Assembly: GCA_034111105.1 (NCBI GenBank)
Contig: JAWUXY010000074.1
Span: forward strand, 1 to 27,720
Origin: Bermanella sp034111105
GTDB lineage: Bacteria > Pseudomonadota > Gammaproteobacteria > Pseudomonadales > Oceanobacteraceae
Direction: 5' to 3'
DNA length: 27,720 nucleotides
Shown: positions 27,548-27,720 of the stretch, one piece after another
How the letters are laid out: each line of letters begins with the position of its first letter
Position numbering within the stretch: position 1 is the stretch's first letter
The notes under the pieces: model-generated
What the model saw: only the letters and a program-made list of their open reading frames with translations
Database searches by the model: none
What the model was told of the DNA's origin: nothing
Made by a program: the position numbers and the translations under genes

Positions 27548-27720
27548 TCAACCTATCGTGAGACGATCGCCAGTTAACAATGGTAAGTCATAGGCATCCT
27601 TATGCTGCAATACAATAGTAAAAGGATTAACAGTCAAACATATGGGGTCTCGCTGCGATACATCTAGTACCAAGTCTGATTGTGCCGCGCTTACTAGATT
27701 TCCAGTCAAACGCTCAAGGT
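27548..27720 (-). CDS. 3' end of an unknown upstream gene (partial)
   Basis: An open frame enters from the right window edge and ends at TGA (27550-27548), 6 nt before the ATG of the 1247-residue gene. The visible 56 residues run from LERLTGNLVSAAQSDLVLDV to DLPLLTGDRLTIG and look beta-rich. The 6-nt gap matches the gap before the giant gene and marks it as the upstream member of the same operon. Product unknown. Confidence 0.6.
   Translation of the reverse strand, partial: LERLTGNLVSAAQSDLVLDVSQRDPICLTVNPFTIVLQHKDAYDLPLLTGDRLTIG

Noticed and set aside
1..27720. CRISPR array or insertion sequence
   Set aside because: No regularly spaced direct repeats and no transposase-like frame were found on either strand.

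Overview
The window looks like chromosome of a marine-type gammaproteobacterium with moderate to low GC (Oceanospirillales/Alteromonadales-like; genus not determined). The main evidence is a conserved housekeeping block on the minus strand: alaS, lysC, csrA, tRNA-Ser(GCU) and two identical tRNA-Arg(ACG) genes, with recX further upstream on the same strand. This is close to the widespread gammaproteobacterial order recA-recX-alaS-(lysC)-csrA-tRNA-Ser-tRNA-Arg. Here recX is separated from alaS by about 4 kb, and at least 17 kb of unrelated genes lie where recA would normally be.

Layout. Positions 1-650 hold a small unknown gene framed by what looks like a solitary integron gene cassette: a core site just before its start codon and a foldable attC-like site after its stop. 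Positions 811-1266 hold a terminator, two tRNA-Arg copies with a strong promoter, and tRNA-Ser. Positions 1343-5786 hold csrA, lysC and alaS. Positions 6005-8772 are on the plus strand: a DUF2892-like small membrane protein, three small overlapping or closely packed membrane-associated unknowns, and a type II NADH dehydrogenase with its own promoter, ending in a perfect 17-bp stem hairpin. Positions 8817-10454 return to the minus strand: a CBS-domain protein, a small probably secreted protein and recX.

Positions 10598-27720 are a single minus-strand operon running off the window end. In transcription order it holds the 3' end of an unknown gene, a 1247-residue beta-rich unknown, a ComEC-type metallo-beta-lactamase-fold hydrolase, and one 4001-residue protein. 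Gaps are 6, 48 and 6 nt. The giant protein has an N-terminal beta-rich repeat region, a basic linker, a LysM-like array, a mixed middle region, a second LysM-like array and a beta-rich C-terminus. None of the complete proteins has a recognisable signal peptide or transmembrane helix, and the giant has only about six cysteines.

This operon is the most likely undescribed system. I cannot assign a function. The tight spacing suggests the products work together. The LysM-like repeats suggest binding to peptidoglycan or another N-acetylglucosamine polymer, and the hydrolase keeps its metal-binding motifs.
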